A stretch of DNA of 64,000 bases from Rhizobium album (GCF_003122325.1 NZ_QFBC01000001.1:124001-188000); one strand, 5' to 3'; positions 51,302-61,481 are shown, counted from the stretch's first letter. Notes: a model not told the origin generated them from the sequence alone. Made by a program: numbers and translations.

Positions 51302-52975
51302 ATGAATCTGTTAAATCAATTACTTCAGGTTTTTAGGAACTTTGCCTCCCTGGGGCAGGCGCGTTTGCTGACCCTGATTGGGGTTGGCGTCGTCTCGATG
51401 GCAATCATCCTGTTCGCCGCATTCTACGTCAACAAGCCGGCATACGAGACACTCTATGTCGGGCTTGAGGCAAACGATCTCAACCAGATCAGTGTCGCGC
51501 TTGCGGAAGCGAGCATGGATTTCGAAATCGGCACCGACGGCAAGAGCCTGCGGGTTCCGGCTGGAAACACCGGCAAGGCCCGGCTCCTGCTCGCCGAACG
51601 CGGCCTGCCGAACAGCGCCAATGCCGGTTACGAACTCTTCGACAATGTCGGCTCGCTCGGCCTTACATCCTTCATGCAGGAAGTCACCCGGGTTCGCGCA
51701 CTGGAAGGTGAAGTCGGCCGCACCATCCAGACGATCAACGGTATTTCCGCCGCACGGGTCCATATCGTCATGCCCGATGTCGGCAACTTTCGCCGGGGTG
51801 AGCAGAAACCGACCGCGTCGGTGATGATCCGCGCCGGTGCCGAAGCGGGCCGCAAGGCCGCCGCTTCGATTCGTCACCTGGTTGCCTCCTCCGTTCCTGG
51901 CCTCGACGCCGACGACGTGACGATCCTCGACTCCACCGGCCAGCTTCTCGCCTCCGGCGACGACAGCGCCAACGGTTCGCTGGCGCGCAATCTCGGTATC
52001 GTGCAGTCGGTCCAGAACGAAGTCGAATCGAACATCGACAAGGCCCTGGCGCCGTTCCTCGGCATGGACAACTTCCGTTCGAGCGTCACCGCACAGCTGA
52101 ATACCGACAGCCAGCAGATCCAGGAAACGGTTTTCGATCCGGAATCCCGCGTCGAGCGGTCGGTCAGGATTACCAAGGAAGCCCAGAAATCGCTCTCCCG
52201 GCAGGCCGACACCGCCGCCACCGTCGAGCAGAACGTCCCGCAGGCTGGCCCGGAAGGCAGCACCGGTCCGGAATCGTCCGACGAAGCCGACAAGAAGGAA
52301 GAGCAGACCAACTATGAAATCAACAGCAAGACCGTTGCCACGACCCGCAACAGCTACAAGCTCGAAAAACTGTCCGTCGCCGTCGTCGTGAACCGTGGGC
52401 GGATCGCCAAGATGGTCGGCGAGCCGGCCGATCAGGCGAAGGTCGATGCCTATCTTGCCGAAATGCAGAAGATCGTCAGCTCTGCGGCTGGCCTCGATAC
52501 CGCCCGTGGCGACGTCGTGACCGTCACCGCGATGGACTTCCTGGAAAACCAGCTTCTCGACGAAGCCGCGTCCGGTCCCGGTGTCATGGATATGCTGAGC
52601 CGCAACATGGCGGGCATCATCAACTCGCTGGCCTTCGTTGCCGTGGCTTTCCTGATCGTCTGGCTGGGTGTCCGTCCGCTGGTCCGCTCGGTCGGTGCAG
52701 ACGCTGCCGCCGGCGAGGCCCTGGCCCAGCAGGAAGCAGGACTGGAGTTGCCCGACTTCGCGCCCTCGACGGGTGGCGGCACCGGCCTCATGGACGGCTT
52801 CGGTTCGGATTTCGGTTTCGACAGCACGGACGACATGCTCATGGACGGCGACGAAGGCGGCTTCAACCGCCGGGTTCGCGAAGGACCGGAACGACGCCTG
52901 GCGCGAATGGTGGAGATCAGCGAAGAACGCGCCGCCAAGATCCTCCGCAAATGGGCCATCGACGAGGCCGCCTGA
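51302..52975 (+). CDS. fliF: Flagellar MS-ring protein FliF
   Basis: A 557-residue MS-ring protein. N-terminal transmembrane helix (TLIGVGVVSMAIILFAAFYV), ring-building motifs (SLRVPAGNTGKARLLLAERGLPNS, ARVHIVMPD), a second transmembrane helix (IINSLAFVAVAFLIVWLGVRPLV) and a C-terminal FliG-binding tail (RMVEISEERAAKILRKW). It anchors the basal body in the inner membrane. The 157-base gap after cheT suggests its own promoter or a processing site. An intrinsic terminator follows. Confidence 0.93.
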   Translation: MNLLNQLLQVFRNFASLGQARLLTLIGVGVVSMAIILFAAFYVNKPAYETLYVGLEANDLNQISVALAEASMDFEIGTDGKSLRVPAGNTGKARLLLAERGLPNSANAGYELFDNVGSLGLTSFMQEVTRVRALEGEVGRTIQTINGISAARVHIVMPDVGNFRRGEQKPTASVMIRAGAEAGRKAAASIRHLVASSVPGLDADDVTILDSTGQLLASGDDSANGSLARNLGIVQSVQNEVESNIDKALAPFLGMDNFRSSVTAQLNTDSQQIQETVFDPESRVERSVRITKEAQKSLSRQADTAATVEQNVPQAGPEGSTGPESSDEADKKEEQTNYEINSKTVATTRNSYKLEKLSVAVVVNRGRIAKMVGEPADQAKVDAYLAEMQKIVSSAAGLDTARGDVVTVTAMDFLENQLLDEAASGPGVMDMLSRNMAGIINSLAFVAVAFLIVWLGVRPLVRSVGADAAAGEALAQQEAGLELPDFAPSTGGGTGLMDGFGSDFGFDSTDDMLMDGDEGGFNRRVREGPERRLARMVEISEERAAKILRKWAIDEAA

Positions 52976-52978
52976 TCC

Positions 52979-53018
52979 CAAAACACCGGTCCGCACCCGC
53001 GAGCCGGTGTTTTCATTT
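52979..53018 (+). terminator. Intrinsic terminator after fliF
   Basis: Stem AAAACACCGG / CCGGTGTTTT with a 14-base loop, then CATTTCG, directly after the fliF stop. It probably ends the che-fliF transcript. Confidence 0.8.
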
Positions 53019-53758
53019 CGAAGGCGGCTGTCGATTTCGGCGAAAGTTTGTCACGACAAGAGTCAGGTCTGCGACAGTTTAGCAACTGTGCCTTTCAACC
53101 GTCCGCAGGTCTAGTTCAGCAGAATATCCATGGCGGCAAAGCATCGCCTTTTGACAAATGCGATTTCTGTGTTGCTCTCCCGGGAATTCCATTGGAGGAC
53201 ACCGGACGGTGCCTCAAAAAAATACAAGAACGACATGATTGTCCGGTTCGATAGACAGACCAGAAAAAATCGCAGTGCTCGTTAAATTTGATTTATGTCA
53301 TCGCTACGTTGTGAAAATAATGAGATAAATACCGTAACGATCCATATTCAAAAACAATAGAATATTCTTCAGGTAAGGTTTGTACAGTTCACCATTGGTG
53401 AGCGTTTCCAAGAATAATATTCTTATTTGATGTGTATTGTGCGAAAAAATAGCTGGAAACGGCGGTTCGATTTGGTTTTTTGGGAAATTCGTTGCCGCCT
53501 TGCGGGAATCATATTACGGTGCGGATGCTGGGTGTTCCCGTATATTGGCAAAAATTTGGCGAATCGCATCACAAAATTCAGGCTGGGTAAATCCCTAAAG
53601 CTTGGTGGTGCCGCGATTGCCTTTCTTGTCTAGACTGCAGTGATTCGGCAGATATGTGGATTTTGACCTGTCGCAGGATATCTGCGCATCGATCGTTGGG
53701 GGCCGGGGCGGTTCGGGCCGGAATTCGGCTCTCGATGTGAGCCCCATGGGAGTGCAAT
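53019..53758. other. Long AT-rich region upstream of visN
   Basis: 740 bases without a supported gene. Composition changes sharply to AT-rich between about 53270 and 53640 (AAAATAATGAGATAAATACC and AACAATAGAATATTCTTC). It probably contains the visNR promoter and its regulatory sites. A 68-codon plus-strand frame (53427-53633) has no Shine-Dalgarno sequence and no family resemblance. Confidence 0.6.
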
Positions 53759-54505
53759 ATGGAAGTGGAGACATTGCAGTCCGACATAGCGCTCAAAGGC
53801 CGTCCTTTCGTGGGGAGCGGCCCGTTGTCCAAGGCGATGTCCCGGGAGCAACTGATCGGCAGGCTGGCACGGCTGGCCGGTTCGAATCATCTTCCCGCAG
53901 GCATGGCTGCTCTGACCGAATATGTCGGTGCCTCGCATTATCTTCTCGCCCGATACGACCTGGTGCAGGAGCAGGGGCTCGAATTCGTGGTGTCCTCGAA
54001 TTGGCCCTTCGACCTGGTGCGGCGCCTGAGCGTCGATCTCGCCAGCCTGTATTCCCGTTCGACGGAGCTGGAGAAGTGCCTCTCCATTCTGCAGCCGAGC
54101 TTCGCCTTGCTGCCCGATGATGTCGAGCTTCCGGCCGGCGTCAGCCAACAATATTGTTCCCTGACCTTCAATGTCGGCCGCACGCGTCTGTCGCTGATGC
54201 TGCTTTTTGCCGATGGCATCATCCTCTCGCAGGACCGGCTGCGCGACGTCGGCCTGTTTGCCGGATATTATTCCAGCTTCGCGCGGGCACGCGACCAGAA
54301 GGCGGAACGGGATTTCGATCTGACCGAACGTGAACTCGAGTGCCTCTTCTGGATCGCCGAAGGCAAGACAAGCGATGAGATCGCGATGATCCTGGGAATA
54401 TCGCGCAACACGATCAACAACTACATCACCAGCGTTATGCGCAAGACAGCAACCAAGACCAGGTCGGAAGCCATCGCTTATGCGGTGCGCAACAACCTGG
54501 TCTGA
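53759..54505 (+). CDS. visN: LuxR-family flagellar master regulator VisN
   Basis: A 248-residue LuxR-type regulator: an N-terminal ligand-binding-like domain and a C-terminal HTH (FDLTERELECLFWIAEGKTSDEIAMILGISRNTINNYI, in blocks). In S. meliloti VisN and VisR form a heterodimer that sits at the top of the flagellar, motility and chemotaxis cascade, acting through Rem. The ATG at 53759 has GGGAG about 7 bases upstream. It lies 11 bases before visR. Confidence 0.88.
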   Translation: MEVETLQSDIALKGRPFVGSGPLSKAMSREQLIGRLARLAGSNHLPAGMAALTEYVGASHYLLARYDLVQEQGLEFVVSSNWPFDLVRRLSVDLASLYSRSTELEKCLSILQPSFALLPDDVELPAGVSQQYCSLTFNVGRTRLSLMLLFADGIILSQDRLRDVGLFAGYYSSFARARDQKAERDFDLTERELECLFWIAEGKTSDEIAMILGISRNTINNYITSVMRKTATKTRSEAIAYAVRNNLV

Positions 54506-54516
54506 CGGGAAGATAG

Positions 54517-55263
54517 ATGGCGTATTCGCAGGACAAGAACGGTGAATCTCCAGGTGAGATCAGGACGTTCCGCATGACGCGGATCACAAGTCGCTCGGAC
54601 CTGTTTCCCCGCCTCGTGTCGATGCAGAAGATCATCAACGCCCGGCATTTTGCCGTATTTCGCATCTCCGGCGGCGGCCTGCCCAGCAAGCGCAAGCTGG
54701 TCTGTGAGCTCGAAAACTGGGGGCCGTCGAACATCACCGCATCGCAGATGTTCGTCGAGGCCTATGGCGATGCGCTGATCGACCATATGGAGAAATCGCT
54801 GCTGCCGCTGATGTGGAACGGCCGCGACGAGGCGAGCATTGCCGAGACGTCGGATCTCGACATGTTCACGGTGCGCCTGAAGGGGCGGCTCCTGCCGTTC
54901 TCGGGTGTCGCCTTTCCGGTGCGGCTCGGCGCCGTCGGCAACGGCTACACCATGTTCACATCCAACTACATCGACCTGGCGAGCGACGCGCTCGTCGACC
55001 TGCACGGCAAGAGTTGCCATATCATGATGGACCTGCTGTCGCTCGACGAGCGGCGGGCGGTGCCGGCTGAAACACTAAGCGAGCGCGAGGTCGCCTGCCT
55101 GCAACTGGCCGGCGACGGCCGCATCAGCGACGAAATTGCCGACAAGCTCGGTCTCTCCGTCCATACCGTCAACGCCTATCTCGGCTCCGCGACGATCAAG
55201 CTCGATTCGGTCAACCGCATCCAGGCCATCGCCAAGGCGATCCGTCTCGGTTACATTAGCTGA
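54517..55263 (+). CDS. visR: LuxR-family flagellar master regulator VisR
   Basis: A 248-residue LuxR-type partner of VisN. N-terminal domain with FAVFRISGGGLPSKRKLVCE and FTSNYIDLASDALVDLH; C-terminal HTH LSEREVACLQLAGDGRISDEIADKLGLSVHTVNAYL (in blocks). Same length as VisN and likely its heterodimer partner. The stop is followed by a GC-rich hairpin and a convergent gene. Confidence 0.88.
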   Translation: MAYSQDKNGESPGEIRTFRMTRITSRSDLFPRLVSMQKIINARHFAVFRISGGGLPSKRKLVCELENWGPSNITASQMFVEAYGDALIDHMEKSLLPLMWNGRDEASIAETSDLDMFTVRLKGRLLPFSGVAFPVRLGAVGNGYTMFTSNYIDLASDALVDLHGKSCHIMMDLLSLDERRAVPAETLSEREVACLQLAGDGRISDEIADKLGLSVHTVNAYLGSATIKLDSVNRIQAIAKAIRLGYIS

Positions 55264-55320
55264 TCGTGCCGTCGATATCGCTTGCCTTCAAACGCCGGTG
55301 CGTTCGGAGCAGGGGGGGCG

Positions 55321-55339
55321 AAGCCCCTTTGCGGGGCTT
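55321..55339. terminator. Hairpin between convergent genes
   Basis: AAGCCCC / GGGGCTT with a 5-base loop, between the visR stop and the convergent unknown gene. No U tract on either side, so its termination strength is doubtful. Confidence 0.35.
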
Positions 55340-55344
55340 GCGGC

Positions 55345-55788
55345 TCAGGCCGACTTCCTGAAGCGTTCCGTCGCCTTGACGAACTTCGACTCTTCCAGGC
55401 TGCGGGCGAGGAAGGCGGTATTTTCGTCCGGGTTCGCCGACGGGTTCTGGAAGGCGATATGATTGATCTCGATACCGGCCACGGTATCGCTCAGCATCAG
55501 TTGCGCATAGATCGTCACGCCCGGCGGCTTGATCTCCAGATCGAGGGTGACCTCCGGTACGCCGCCCCATTCCAGCGTGTAGTTCCCGCCCGCGCCGAAA
55601 TTCACCGTGCCGGGGTGGAAGAACAACTCCGCGGCCGATGAAACGAGGTCCGCGAGATTGGCATGATATTCGAAGCGCAGAAGGGAGATGAGATCTGCGG
55701 CGTCGAGCAGACGAAGTTCTGTCGCGACCGGGCTGATCGCGTCTGCAATGATTTTTTCACGGTGTGTGGAATAGGGGCATTTTTTCAT
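55345..55788 (-). CDS. Conserved flagellar-cluster protein of unknown function
   Basis: A 147-residue protein without signal peptide or membrane span. N-terminal half alpha-helical (TELRLLDAADLISLLRFEYHANLADLVSSAAELFF), C-terminal half rich in beta strands (NYTLEWGGVPEVTLDLEI, VTIYAQLMLSD). The gene begins 6 bases after flhB stops and shares its strand, so it is probably the last gene of the fliM-to-flhB operon. Similarly placed unnamed genes occur in other rhizobial flagellar clusters, but I cannot assign a role. Confidence 0.75.
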   Translation of the reverse strand: MKKCPYSTHREKIIADAISPVATELRLLDAADLISLLRFEYHANLADLVSSAAELFFHPGTVNFGAGGNYTLEWGGVPEVTLDLEIKPPGVTIYAQLMLSDTVAGIEINHIAFQNPSANPDENTAFLARSLEESKFVKATERFRKSA

Positions 55789-55793
55789 CAGGC

Positions 55794-56873
55794 TTAGTGA
55801 ACCCGTCTGTTTGGTTGCATCGCATAAACACGGTGAATCAGTTCAGCGACAGCTTTGTAAAATACTGACGGGATGACACTATCGATCGAGACTTGCGCAA
55901 ACATGGAGCGGGCAAGCGGCGGGTCTTCAAAAACCGGGATGCCGTTTTCCGCGGCGATTTCGCGAATTTTCAGGGCAATGAGGTCCTGGCCCTTGGCGAC
56001 GACCACCGGGGCGTCGTTTTCTTCCCGCACATACCGTAGCGCAACGGCAAAGTGGGTCGGGTTGGCGATGACCAGCGTGGCGCGCGGCACGTTGCCGATC
56101 ATCCGTCGGCGGGCGCGGTCGCGGGCGATGGATCGCTGGCGCGCCTTGATGACTGGGTCACCTTGCGATTGCTTGTATTCGTCCTTGACCTCCTGCTTCG
56201 TCATCTTCAGCTGGGTGAACCAGTGATGGCGCGTCCAGAAGAAATCGACGATCGCCACGGTAGCGGTGGCAAAGAGAATCACGATCATGATCTTCTTGAC
56301 CGTGGCAGCCATCTTGACGAAGACGACCTGCGGATCGGAAAACATCGCGTCGATCGACGAGAAAAATTCGCCTCTCAGGGCAAAAAACATGATCAGCGAC
56401 ACGATCATGATCTTGAACAGCGATTTGCCGAATTCGACGAAACCCGGCGCGCTGAACATGCGCGACCAGCCTTTCATCGGCGATATGCGTGATACTTGCG
56501 GCCTGATTCGCTCCAGTACGAAACTCGGCATGTTCTGCAGGATCGAGGAGCCGACACCGAAGAGCAGGAAAAGCACGAAGGCCGGCACTAGCAGCGCGCT
56601 GGATTCCCACACGAGATGCACGAAGAGGGACAGGACGTCGGTGCTCGTTTCGATCTTCCATTGGTCCGGCTGCTCGAAAAGGTCGCGCAGTGTTTCGCCG
56701 ATGCGGGCGATGCCGGAGGGGATGAAGAAAATCAGGTAGATGTAAAAGGCGACGGAAGACGCGAAGATCGTGACTTCGCGGGAGAAGGGAATGTTGCCCT
56801 TTTCAGCCGCGTCACGAATTTTTTTCTCTGATGGGGCTTCTGTTTTACTATCTTTGTCTTGGTCGTCAGCCAT
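55794..56873 (-). CDS. flhB: Flagellar export switch protein FlhB
   Basis: A 359-residue protein: an N-terminal charged segment, four transmembrane helices between about 30 and 210, a cytosolic tail with the autocleavage motif N271-P-T-H in [12 protein letters not shown], and [16 protein letters not shown]. It controls the change of flagellar export specificity from rod/hook to filament substrates. Upstream lies a strong hairpin with a U tract that could limit its expression. Confidence 0.94.
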   Translation of the reverse strand: MADDQDKDSKTEAPSEKKIRDAAEKGNIPFSREVTIFASSVAFYIYLIFFIPSGIARIGETLRDLFEQPDQWKIETSTDVLSLFVHLVWESSALLVPAFVLFLLFGVGSSILQNMPSFVLERIRPQVSRISPMKGWSRMFSAPGFVEFGKSLFKIMIVSLIMFFALRGEFFSSIDAMFSDPQVVFVKMAATVKKIMIVILFATATVAIVDFFWTRHHWFTQLKMTKQEVKDEYKQSQGDPVIKARQRSIARDRARRRMIGNVPRATLVIANPTHFAVALRYVREENDAPVVVAKGQDLIALKIREIAAENGIPVFEDPPLARSMFAQVSIDSVIPSVFYKAVAELIHRVYAMQPNRRVH

Positions 56874-56893
56874 ACGCGCTGCCTTTCACAAAG

Positions 56894-56919
56894 AAAAAAG
56901 CCCGTGACGAATCACGGGC
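56894..56919 (-). terminator. Intrinsic terminator or attenuator between fliG and flhB
   Basis: Read on the minus strand, GCCCGTGA-TTCG-TCACGGGC (8-bp perfect stem with a stable TTCG tetraloop, 56900-56919) is followed by TTTTTTCTTTG. It lies in the 136-base gap between fliG and flhB. Confidence 0.85.
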
Positions 56920-57009
56920 GACTCTTCCCAGTAAAATTACGCTTTTGCGCATTGGCGGGCAACAAGCCCGGTGGTTTCTCCCGGTCTTGTTTGGGCAAGG
57001 GTAGAGCGA

Positions 57010-58050
57010 TCAGGCGGCCTCTGCCGGATCGCCCGCCTTTTCCTTGAGCTCGATCTGGCCGGCATTGGCAAGCCGGATGGCTTCCTGGGCGACGGCGCGG
57101 CGGGCAATCGCGATTTCGCGCGGATTGATGCCGGTGGTGCCGGTGGAGAGATCCGATTCGATCATGCGGCGCTGGCGCGGGCTGATGCAGACGAGCACGG
57201 CTTCGCGGATTTCGTTCGGTGCGCCGCGAAGCGCCATGGTGAGGATGTCGGCGGCAATGTCGTTGAGCAGCATGACGCGGCTGCGTTGTGGCATGTACAT
57301 GAGGTCTTCGAAAAGGAAGATCCTCGGACGAACCTTGTTGACGGCATCCTTGTTGAGCGATTCCAGCGAGTTGAGCAGGGTATCGACCATCGGCTTGTCG
57401 AGTTCGTTCATGAGGTCGGCGACCTTTGCCGTACCGACCGAATTCTTCTCGGCCTCGATTTCGCTCACCAGCTCGTGGACACGGTTTTCGATGATGCTCG
57501 CGGCCTTGGGGCTGACGTCGCGCAGGTTGACCGTGCGGTTCATGATGTCGGCCCGGCGGCTGTCGGGAAGCTGCAGCAGCACCTTGGCGCCGAAGGACGA
57601 CGGGATCATCGAGAGAATATAGGCGATCGTCTGCGGGTGCTCGCGCAGCAGGAACTGCGCCACAAACGCCGGATCGGCGTCCTGGAGGCGATCCCAGATG
57701 GAGGATTCGTAGGCCTGGAAGGCGGTGCGGCGGCCGAGCAGGCCATCGACTTCTTCCGGGGTGAGGCCTTCCTCGAGGATGTCCTCGATGGCCTTTGCGT
57801 TGTCCATGAGACCCGTTCCCTCGGTGAACAGGTCTTCGAATTCGCTGACCAGTGCCGCCAGTTCATCCGGCGGAATGGTTCTCAGGGTCTGCGCAGAGGA
57901 GATGATCAATTGCAGTTCGTGCTGGGTGAAATATTTCAGCAGCCGACCGGCAACCTGCTTGCCCATGGCCAGAAGAACCGCAGCGGCTTTGTCTGGCTGG
58001 GAAAGCGGGCTACCGGGAAGCGATCCGCCAAAATCCTCAAAGTCCATCAT
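57010..58050 (-). CDS. fliG: Flagellar motor switch protein FliG
   Basis: A 346-residue rotor protein. N-terminal FliF-binding domain, middle armadillo domain (AQFLLREHPQTIAYILSMIP; EHPQ motif), and C-terminal torque-generating domain with conserved charged residues (ENRVHELVSEIEAEKNS onward, MRGA-like LRGAPNEIREAVL). It couples the stator MotA to the MS ring. The gene follows fliN by 30 bases. A terminator-like hairpin lies between it and flhB. Confidence 0.94.
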   Translation of the reverse strand: MMDFEDFGGSLPGSPLSQPDKAAAVLLAMGKQVAGRLLKYFTQHELQLIISSAQTLRTIPPDELAALVSEFEDLFTEGTGLMDNAKAIEDILEEGLTPEEVDGLLGRRTAFQAYESSIWDRLQDADPAFVAQFLLREHPQTIAYILSMIPSSFGAKVLLQLPDSRRADIMNRTVNLRDVSPKAASIIENRVHELVSEIEAEKNSVGTAKVADLMNELDKPMVDTLLNSLESLNKDAVNKVRPRIFLFEDLMYMPQRSRVMLLNDIAADILTMALRGAPNEIREAVLVCISPRQRRMIESDLSTGTTGINPREIAIARRAVAQEAIRLANAGQIELKEKAGDPAEAA

Positions 58051-58080
58051 GGTCTCTCACCTCTCTGTCCCGAACTGGGA

Positions 58081-58638
58081 TCAGGCCTTCTTCGTACTCA
58101 TAACTTCAATCAACTTGACCCCGAAGCGGGTATCGTCACCATCCAGAACGGTGATTTCGCCGCGGGCAATCTTGCGGCCATTGACCATGATATCGACCGG
58201 TTCGCCGATCTTCTTGTCAAGCGCTATGGTTGCACCTTCCTGAAGATTCATCAAGCCGGAGACTTGCATGCGGCTGGTCCCGAGAATGATCTGGACTTCG
58301 ATCGGGATGTCCATGATCAGGTCGAGGTTGGAGTTGAGCGCGCTGCCCGGCTCCTGCATGCGGGAGGACGAGCGGCTGCTCGATCCGCCGGAAGAAAAAC
58401 TCGGGCTGCTGTCGAAGCTGCCGCCGAAGTCGCTGGCAGCACTCGTCGTTGCGCCGAAATCGTCGCCGCCGAAGGCCGAGAGATCGGCTGCCCCGCCGAA
58501 ATCGCTGCCCGGCAGCTCACCGTCGGCATCGCTCTTGAGCACGCCGCGCAGATCGTCGATGGCCTGCTCCAGGTCGGCGTCATTGCCGGGAGCGTCCATG
58601 GAGAAGTCTGTGTCCAAAGGGGTTTTCTTGGTAGCCAT
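58081..58638 (-). CDS. fliN: Flagellar motor switch protein FliN
   Basis: A 185-residue FliN. Residues 1-100 are an acidic, Gly/Ser/Phe-rich low-complexity extension ([29 protein letters not shown]); the SpoA domain follows at about 105-180 ([35 protein letters not shown]). E. coli FliN is about 137 residues, so the extension is alphaproteobacterial. The ATG at 58638 (MATKKT) is chosen; the open frame upstream lacks support. It forms the C-ring with FliM. Confidence 0.9.
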   Translation of the reverse strand: MATKKTPLDTDFSMDAPGNDADLEQAIDDLRGVLKSDADGELPGSDFGGAADLSAFGGDDFGATTSAASDFGGSFDSSPSFSSGGSSSRSSSRMQEPGSALNSNLDLIMDIPIEVQIILGTSRMQVSGLMNLQEGATIALDKKIGEPVDIMVNGRKIARGEITVLDGDDTRFGVKLIEVMSTKKA

Positions 58639-58703
58639 GAAAATCACTATTCCAGTTGAAACTTGCCTCAACCTGCCTTCGCTGCAGTGCGGCGGAAAAT
58701 CGC

Positions 58704-59651
58704 TTAACCCATCAGGTGGCGGAGGATCTCGTCTTCGGTGCTGACGTTATCGGTGACCCGGACCATGTAGTTGGCGCCGGCCTTGCCGAGTTCGCAGACA
58801 TACATGTCCTTGCCGTTGGCGCTGATGTCGACCTGGACGTCTTCCTTGTCGTGGAAGGGGATCACGTCGCCGACAGCGAGCTTGGAAATCGTCCGCAAGG
58901 TCAGCGAATCAAGCCGGATGCGGGCCTGCAGCGTCACATGCGAGCGGCGAACCTGCTCGCCGATCTGGTCGCCCCAGTCCTTCTGGCCCTTCGGCGCCTG
59001 ATTGCGCGACTTCGGCAGGGTGACGTTGGTTTTCAGCAAGGCCTTCTGCGGAACGACAAGTGCGAACTCGCCGACCACCGAACCGATGCCGATCGTCATC
59101 TTGAAAGCCGCAGCGAAATCGTCCGCCTCACCGGCCGGGCTTACCCGGTCCTCGGCATTGCGGGGACGCTGGATCGTGGCTTCGAAACCGCCAGGCGCGT
59201 TGACGCCCGAACGCAGCACGCTGCCGATCTTGTCGAAAACCATCGTCGCCAGGTCGAGTTCGATGCGCGAGAGCGGCCGCTCGATCGGTTCCTCGATCGC
59301 GTCCGGCGAAGCACCGAGCAGGTTTTCCATCAGGGTAATGATGAAGTTGTTGCCGCAGGTCAGCACATAGTGCGGGCACCAGTTGCGCAGCGATGCATTG
59401 GCGATGACGATATCGTCGCCGAGATCGGTGATGAGATCCGTCATCAGGCCGGTTTCGCAACCCGTATAACCGACCTTGACGTTCAGGCCGGTCTCGCTCT
59501 TGAAGACGTCGGGAAGAAATTCCGTATAGAGCTGGCCGAATTCGGCGCAGAGCCTGGCGATGGATTTCTGGTCGCCCAACCCGCCGGTCAGTTTGGCGAG
59601 CAGGGCGGGATTCATTCCATATTTGGCGGATGCTACTGTCATAGGAGTCAC
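58704..59651 (-). CDS. fliM: Flagellar motor switch protein FliM
   Basis: A 315-residue C-ring protein with middle CheC-like domain ([20 protein letters not shown]) and C-terminal SpoA domain ([33 protein letters not shown]). The first residues lack the classical CheY-binding LSQxEIDxLL peptide, as in other rhizobial FliM. Start GTG at 59651 overlaps the motA stop by 4 bases; an ATG at 59642 is an alternative. Confidence 0.9.
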   Translation of the reverse strand: MTPMTVASAKYGMNPALLAKLTGGLGDQKSIARLCAEFGQLYTEFLPDVFKSETGLNVKVGYTGCETGLMTDLITDLGDDIVIANASLRNWCPHYVLTCGNNFIITLMENLLGASPDAIEEPIERPLSRIELDLATMVFDKIGSVLRSGVNAPGGFEATIQRPRNAEDRVSPAGEADDFAAAFKMTIGIGSVVGEFALVVPQKALLKTNVTLPKSRNQAPKGQKDWGDQIGEQVRRSHVTLQARIRLDSLTLRTISKLAVGDVIPFHDKEDVQVDISANGKDMYVCELGKAGANYMVRVTDNVSTEDEILRHLMG

Positions 59652-60520
59652 GCTGCCTTGTTTTCGCCGCCAGGATTCATCATTTCCTGTTCAACGGCAT
59701 CGATTGACGGGCGTTCGTAAGCGGAGATCGTCTTGCGGCCATATTCGAGCGCGACCTGCGGGACCGAGCCGTTCATATAGGCAAGCAAGGTCTGCTTGAC
59801 GATGATGTAGAGACGGTGCTGCTTGCTGCGGACGACCTTGATCTGGGAAACCAGCGGGTTGCAGACCGAGTAGGACAAGAGAATGCCGAGGAAGGTGCCG
59901 ACGAGTGCGGCGCCGATCAGGTGACCGAGAACTTCCGGCGACTCGTTGATGGCGCCCATGGCCTTGATAACGCCGAGAACGGCGGCGACGATACCGATGG
60001 CCGGGAAGGAATCGCCCATGATCGAGATGGCGTTATAGGGCTTCATCTTGTCGTGCTGGAGCGTGTTGAGCTCCTCGTCCATCAGCGCTTCGATTTCGTG
60101 CGAACGGGCATTGCCGATGATGATCAGGCGCACGTAGTCGCAGATGAAGGCCGTCAGTTCCTTGTTCTTGAGAACGGTCGGCGCCGACTGGAAGATGGTC
60201 GATTCGTCGGGATTGTCGATGTGTGCCTCGATCTCGTTGCGCGACTTGGTGCGCAGGTCGCGCATCAGCGAATAGAGAACACCCAGCGTATCAAGGTAGT
60301 GACGCTCCTTCGGTACGGCGTGCTTGAAGGCCTCGCCAAGCGCCTTTCCCGAATCCTTTACGACTTTCATCGGGTTGGCCATGATGAAGCCACCCAGGCC
60401 GGCGCCGCCGATGATGACGAATTCGAACGGCTGGAATAGCACCTCGACGTGACCACCCATGGCCATGAAGCTGCCGATGATACAGCCGCAGGTAATCACA
60501 AATCCGATGATAATATTCAT
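59648..60520 (-). CDS. motA: Flagellar stator protein MotA
   Basis: A 290-residue stator subunit with four transmembrane helices: [51 protein letters not shown] and [19 protein letters not shown] cytosolic loop between the second and third helices carries charged residues for FliG contact. It forms the proton channel with MotB, whose gene is not in this window (in rhizobia it lies elsewhere in the flagellar region). First gene of the motA-fliM-fliN-fliG-flhB unit, divergent from the DUF1217 gene. Confidence 0.93.
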   Translation of the reverse strand: MNIIIGFVITCGCIIGSFMAMGGHVEVLFQPFEFVIIGGAGLGGFIMANPMKVVKDSGKALGEAFKHAVPKERHYLDTLGVLYSLMRDLRTKSRNEIEAHIDNPDESTIFQSAPTVLKNKELTAFICDYVRLIIIGNARSHEIEALMDEELNTLQHDKMKPYNAISIMGDSFPAIGIVAAVLGVIKAMGAINESPEVLGHLIGAALVGTFLGILLSYSVCNPLVSQIKVVRSKQHRLYIIVKQTLLAYMNGSVPQVALEYGRKTISAYERPSIDAVEQEMMNPGGENKAA

Positions 60521-60701
60521 TTTGAGCCTGCATCCGAGCGTTGTTCTTCATCGAGACGGATACGGTTTCTGGCTTGCGTGAAGCTGAATCGGACGGCCGG
60601 TTGCGGATGCGCGGCGGCAAACAGTTTCGCGCAAGGCTTTGCCGCCATTAATGCCGCAGACGCCCTTGCGGCAAATGTCCATCAAACACGGCGGTGATCT
60701 C

Positions 60702-61481
60702 GTGACGACGACATACACAAGCTACCGGCTGATCAGTCAGGACCTCACGACGTCGCTTGAACGGGTGGCTGCCAAGCCTGACGTCAAGCGCGAAACGGAA
60801 TATTACCTGTCGAAGATCGGCGATATCAAGTCGATCGACGATTTCATGGCCGATTCCCGCCTTTATAATTACGCGCTCAAGGCGCACGGTCTGGAAGACA
60901 TGGCTTATGCCAAGGCTTTCATTCGCAAGGTGCTGACCGAAGGCGTGGACGACAAGGAAGCCTTCGCCAACAAGCTCGCCGACAGCCGTTACGGCGACCT
61001 GGTGAAGTCGCTGAATTTTGCCACGCACGGCGCGGCGGCAACGTCCTTCGACCGTGCGACGAAGGGTGTGGTCGACAAATACACGCGCCAGACGCTGGAA
61101 CAGGACGCCGGCAACGACAACAACGGCGTGCGCCTCGCTCTCTATTTCGAGCGCACGGCATCGACGATCAAGTCCGGTCTCGACATTCTCGCCGACGACG
61201 CTCTGATCCAGGTGGTTCGCACCACGTTGCAGATGCCGGCGGAAACGATAGCGACCGATATCGACAAGCAGGCGGCCTATCTCGACCGTGTCCTCAACAT
61301 CGCGGATTTTAAGGATCCGGAGAAGGTCGGCAAGTTCCTCGAGCGCTTCACCGCCATGTGGGAAATGGAGAATCCGTCCGACAACTACGATCCGCTCGCC
61401 GTCTTCGGCGGTTCCTCCGGCCACGGCATTTCCACCGATCTCCTGCTTTCTATCAATAATCTCAAACTTGGAGGCAGCTAA
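60702..61481 (+). CDS. DUF1217-family flagellar-region protein
   Basis: A 259-residue protein of the DUF1217 type, found in alphaproteobacterial flagellar clusters next to flgF. It is mostly helical and cytosolic (YRLISQDLTTSLERVAAKPDV, KAHGLEDMAYAKAFIRKVLTEG, FANKLADSRYGDLVKSLNF), with repeated helical units of similar pattern. The start is taken as GTG 60702 (VTTTYTSYRLIS) because homologues begin there; an ATG at 60675 is possible. It shares a TAATG junction with flgF, indicating coupled translation. Its exact role is unknown; assembly or hook/rod-related function is inferred from position only. Confidence 0.8.
   Translation: MTTTYTSYRLISQDLTTSLERVAAKPDVKRETEYYLSKIGDIKSIDDFMADSRLYNYALKAHGLEDMAYAKAFIRKVLTEGVDDKEAFANKLADSRYGDLVKSLNFATHGAAATSFDRATKGVVDKYTRQTLEQDAGNDNNGVRLALYFERTASTIKSGLDILADDALIQVVRTTLQMPAETIATDIDKQAAYLDRVLNIADFKDPEKVGKFLERFTAMWEMENPSDNYDPLAVFGGSSGHGISTDLLLSINNLKLGGS

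Noticed and set aside
53427-53633. 68-codon frame in the AT-rich region before visN
   Set aside because: No ribosome-binding site, unusual composition (many Arg, Cys, Trp) and no recognisable family; probably chance in AT-rich DNA.
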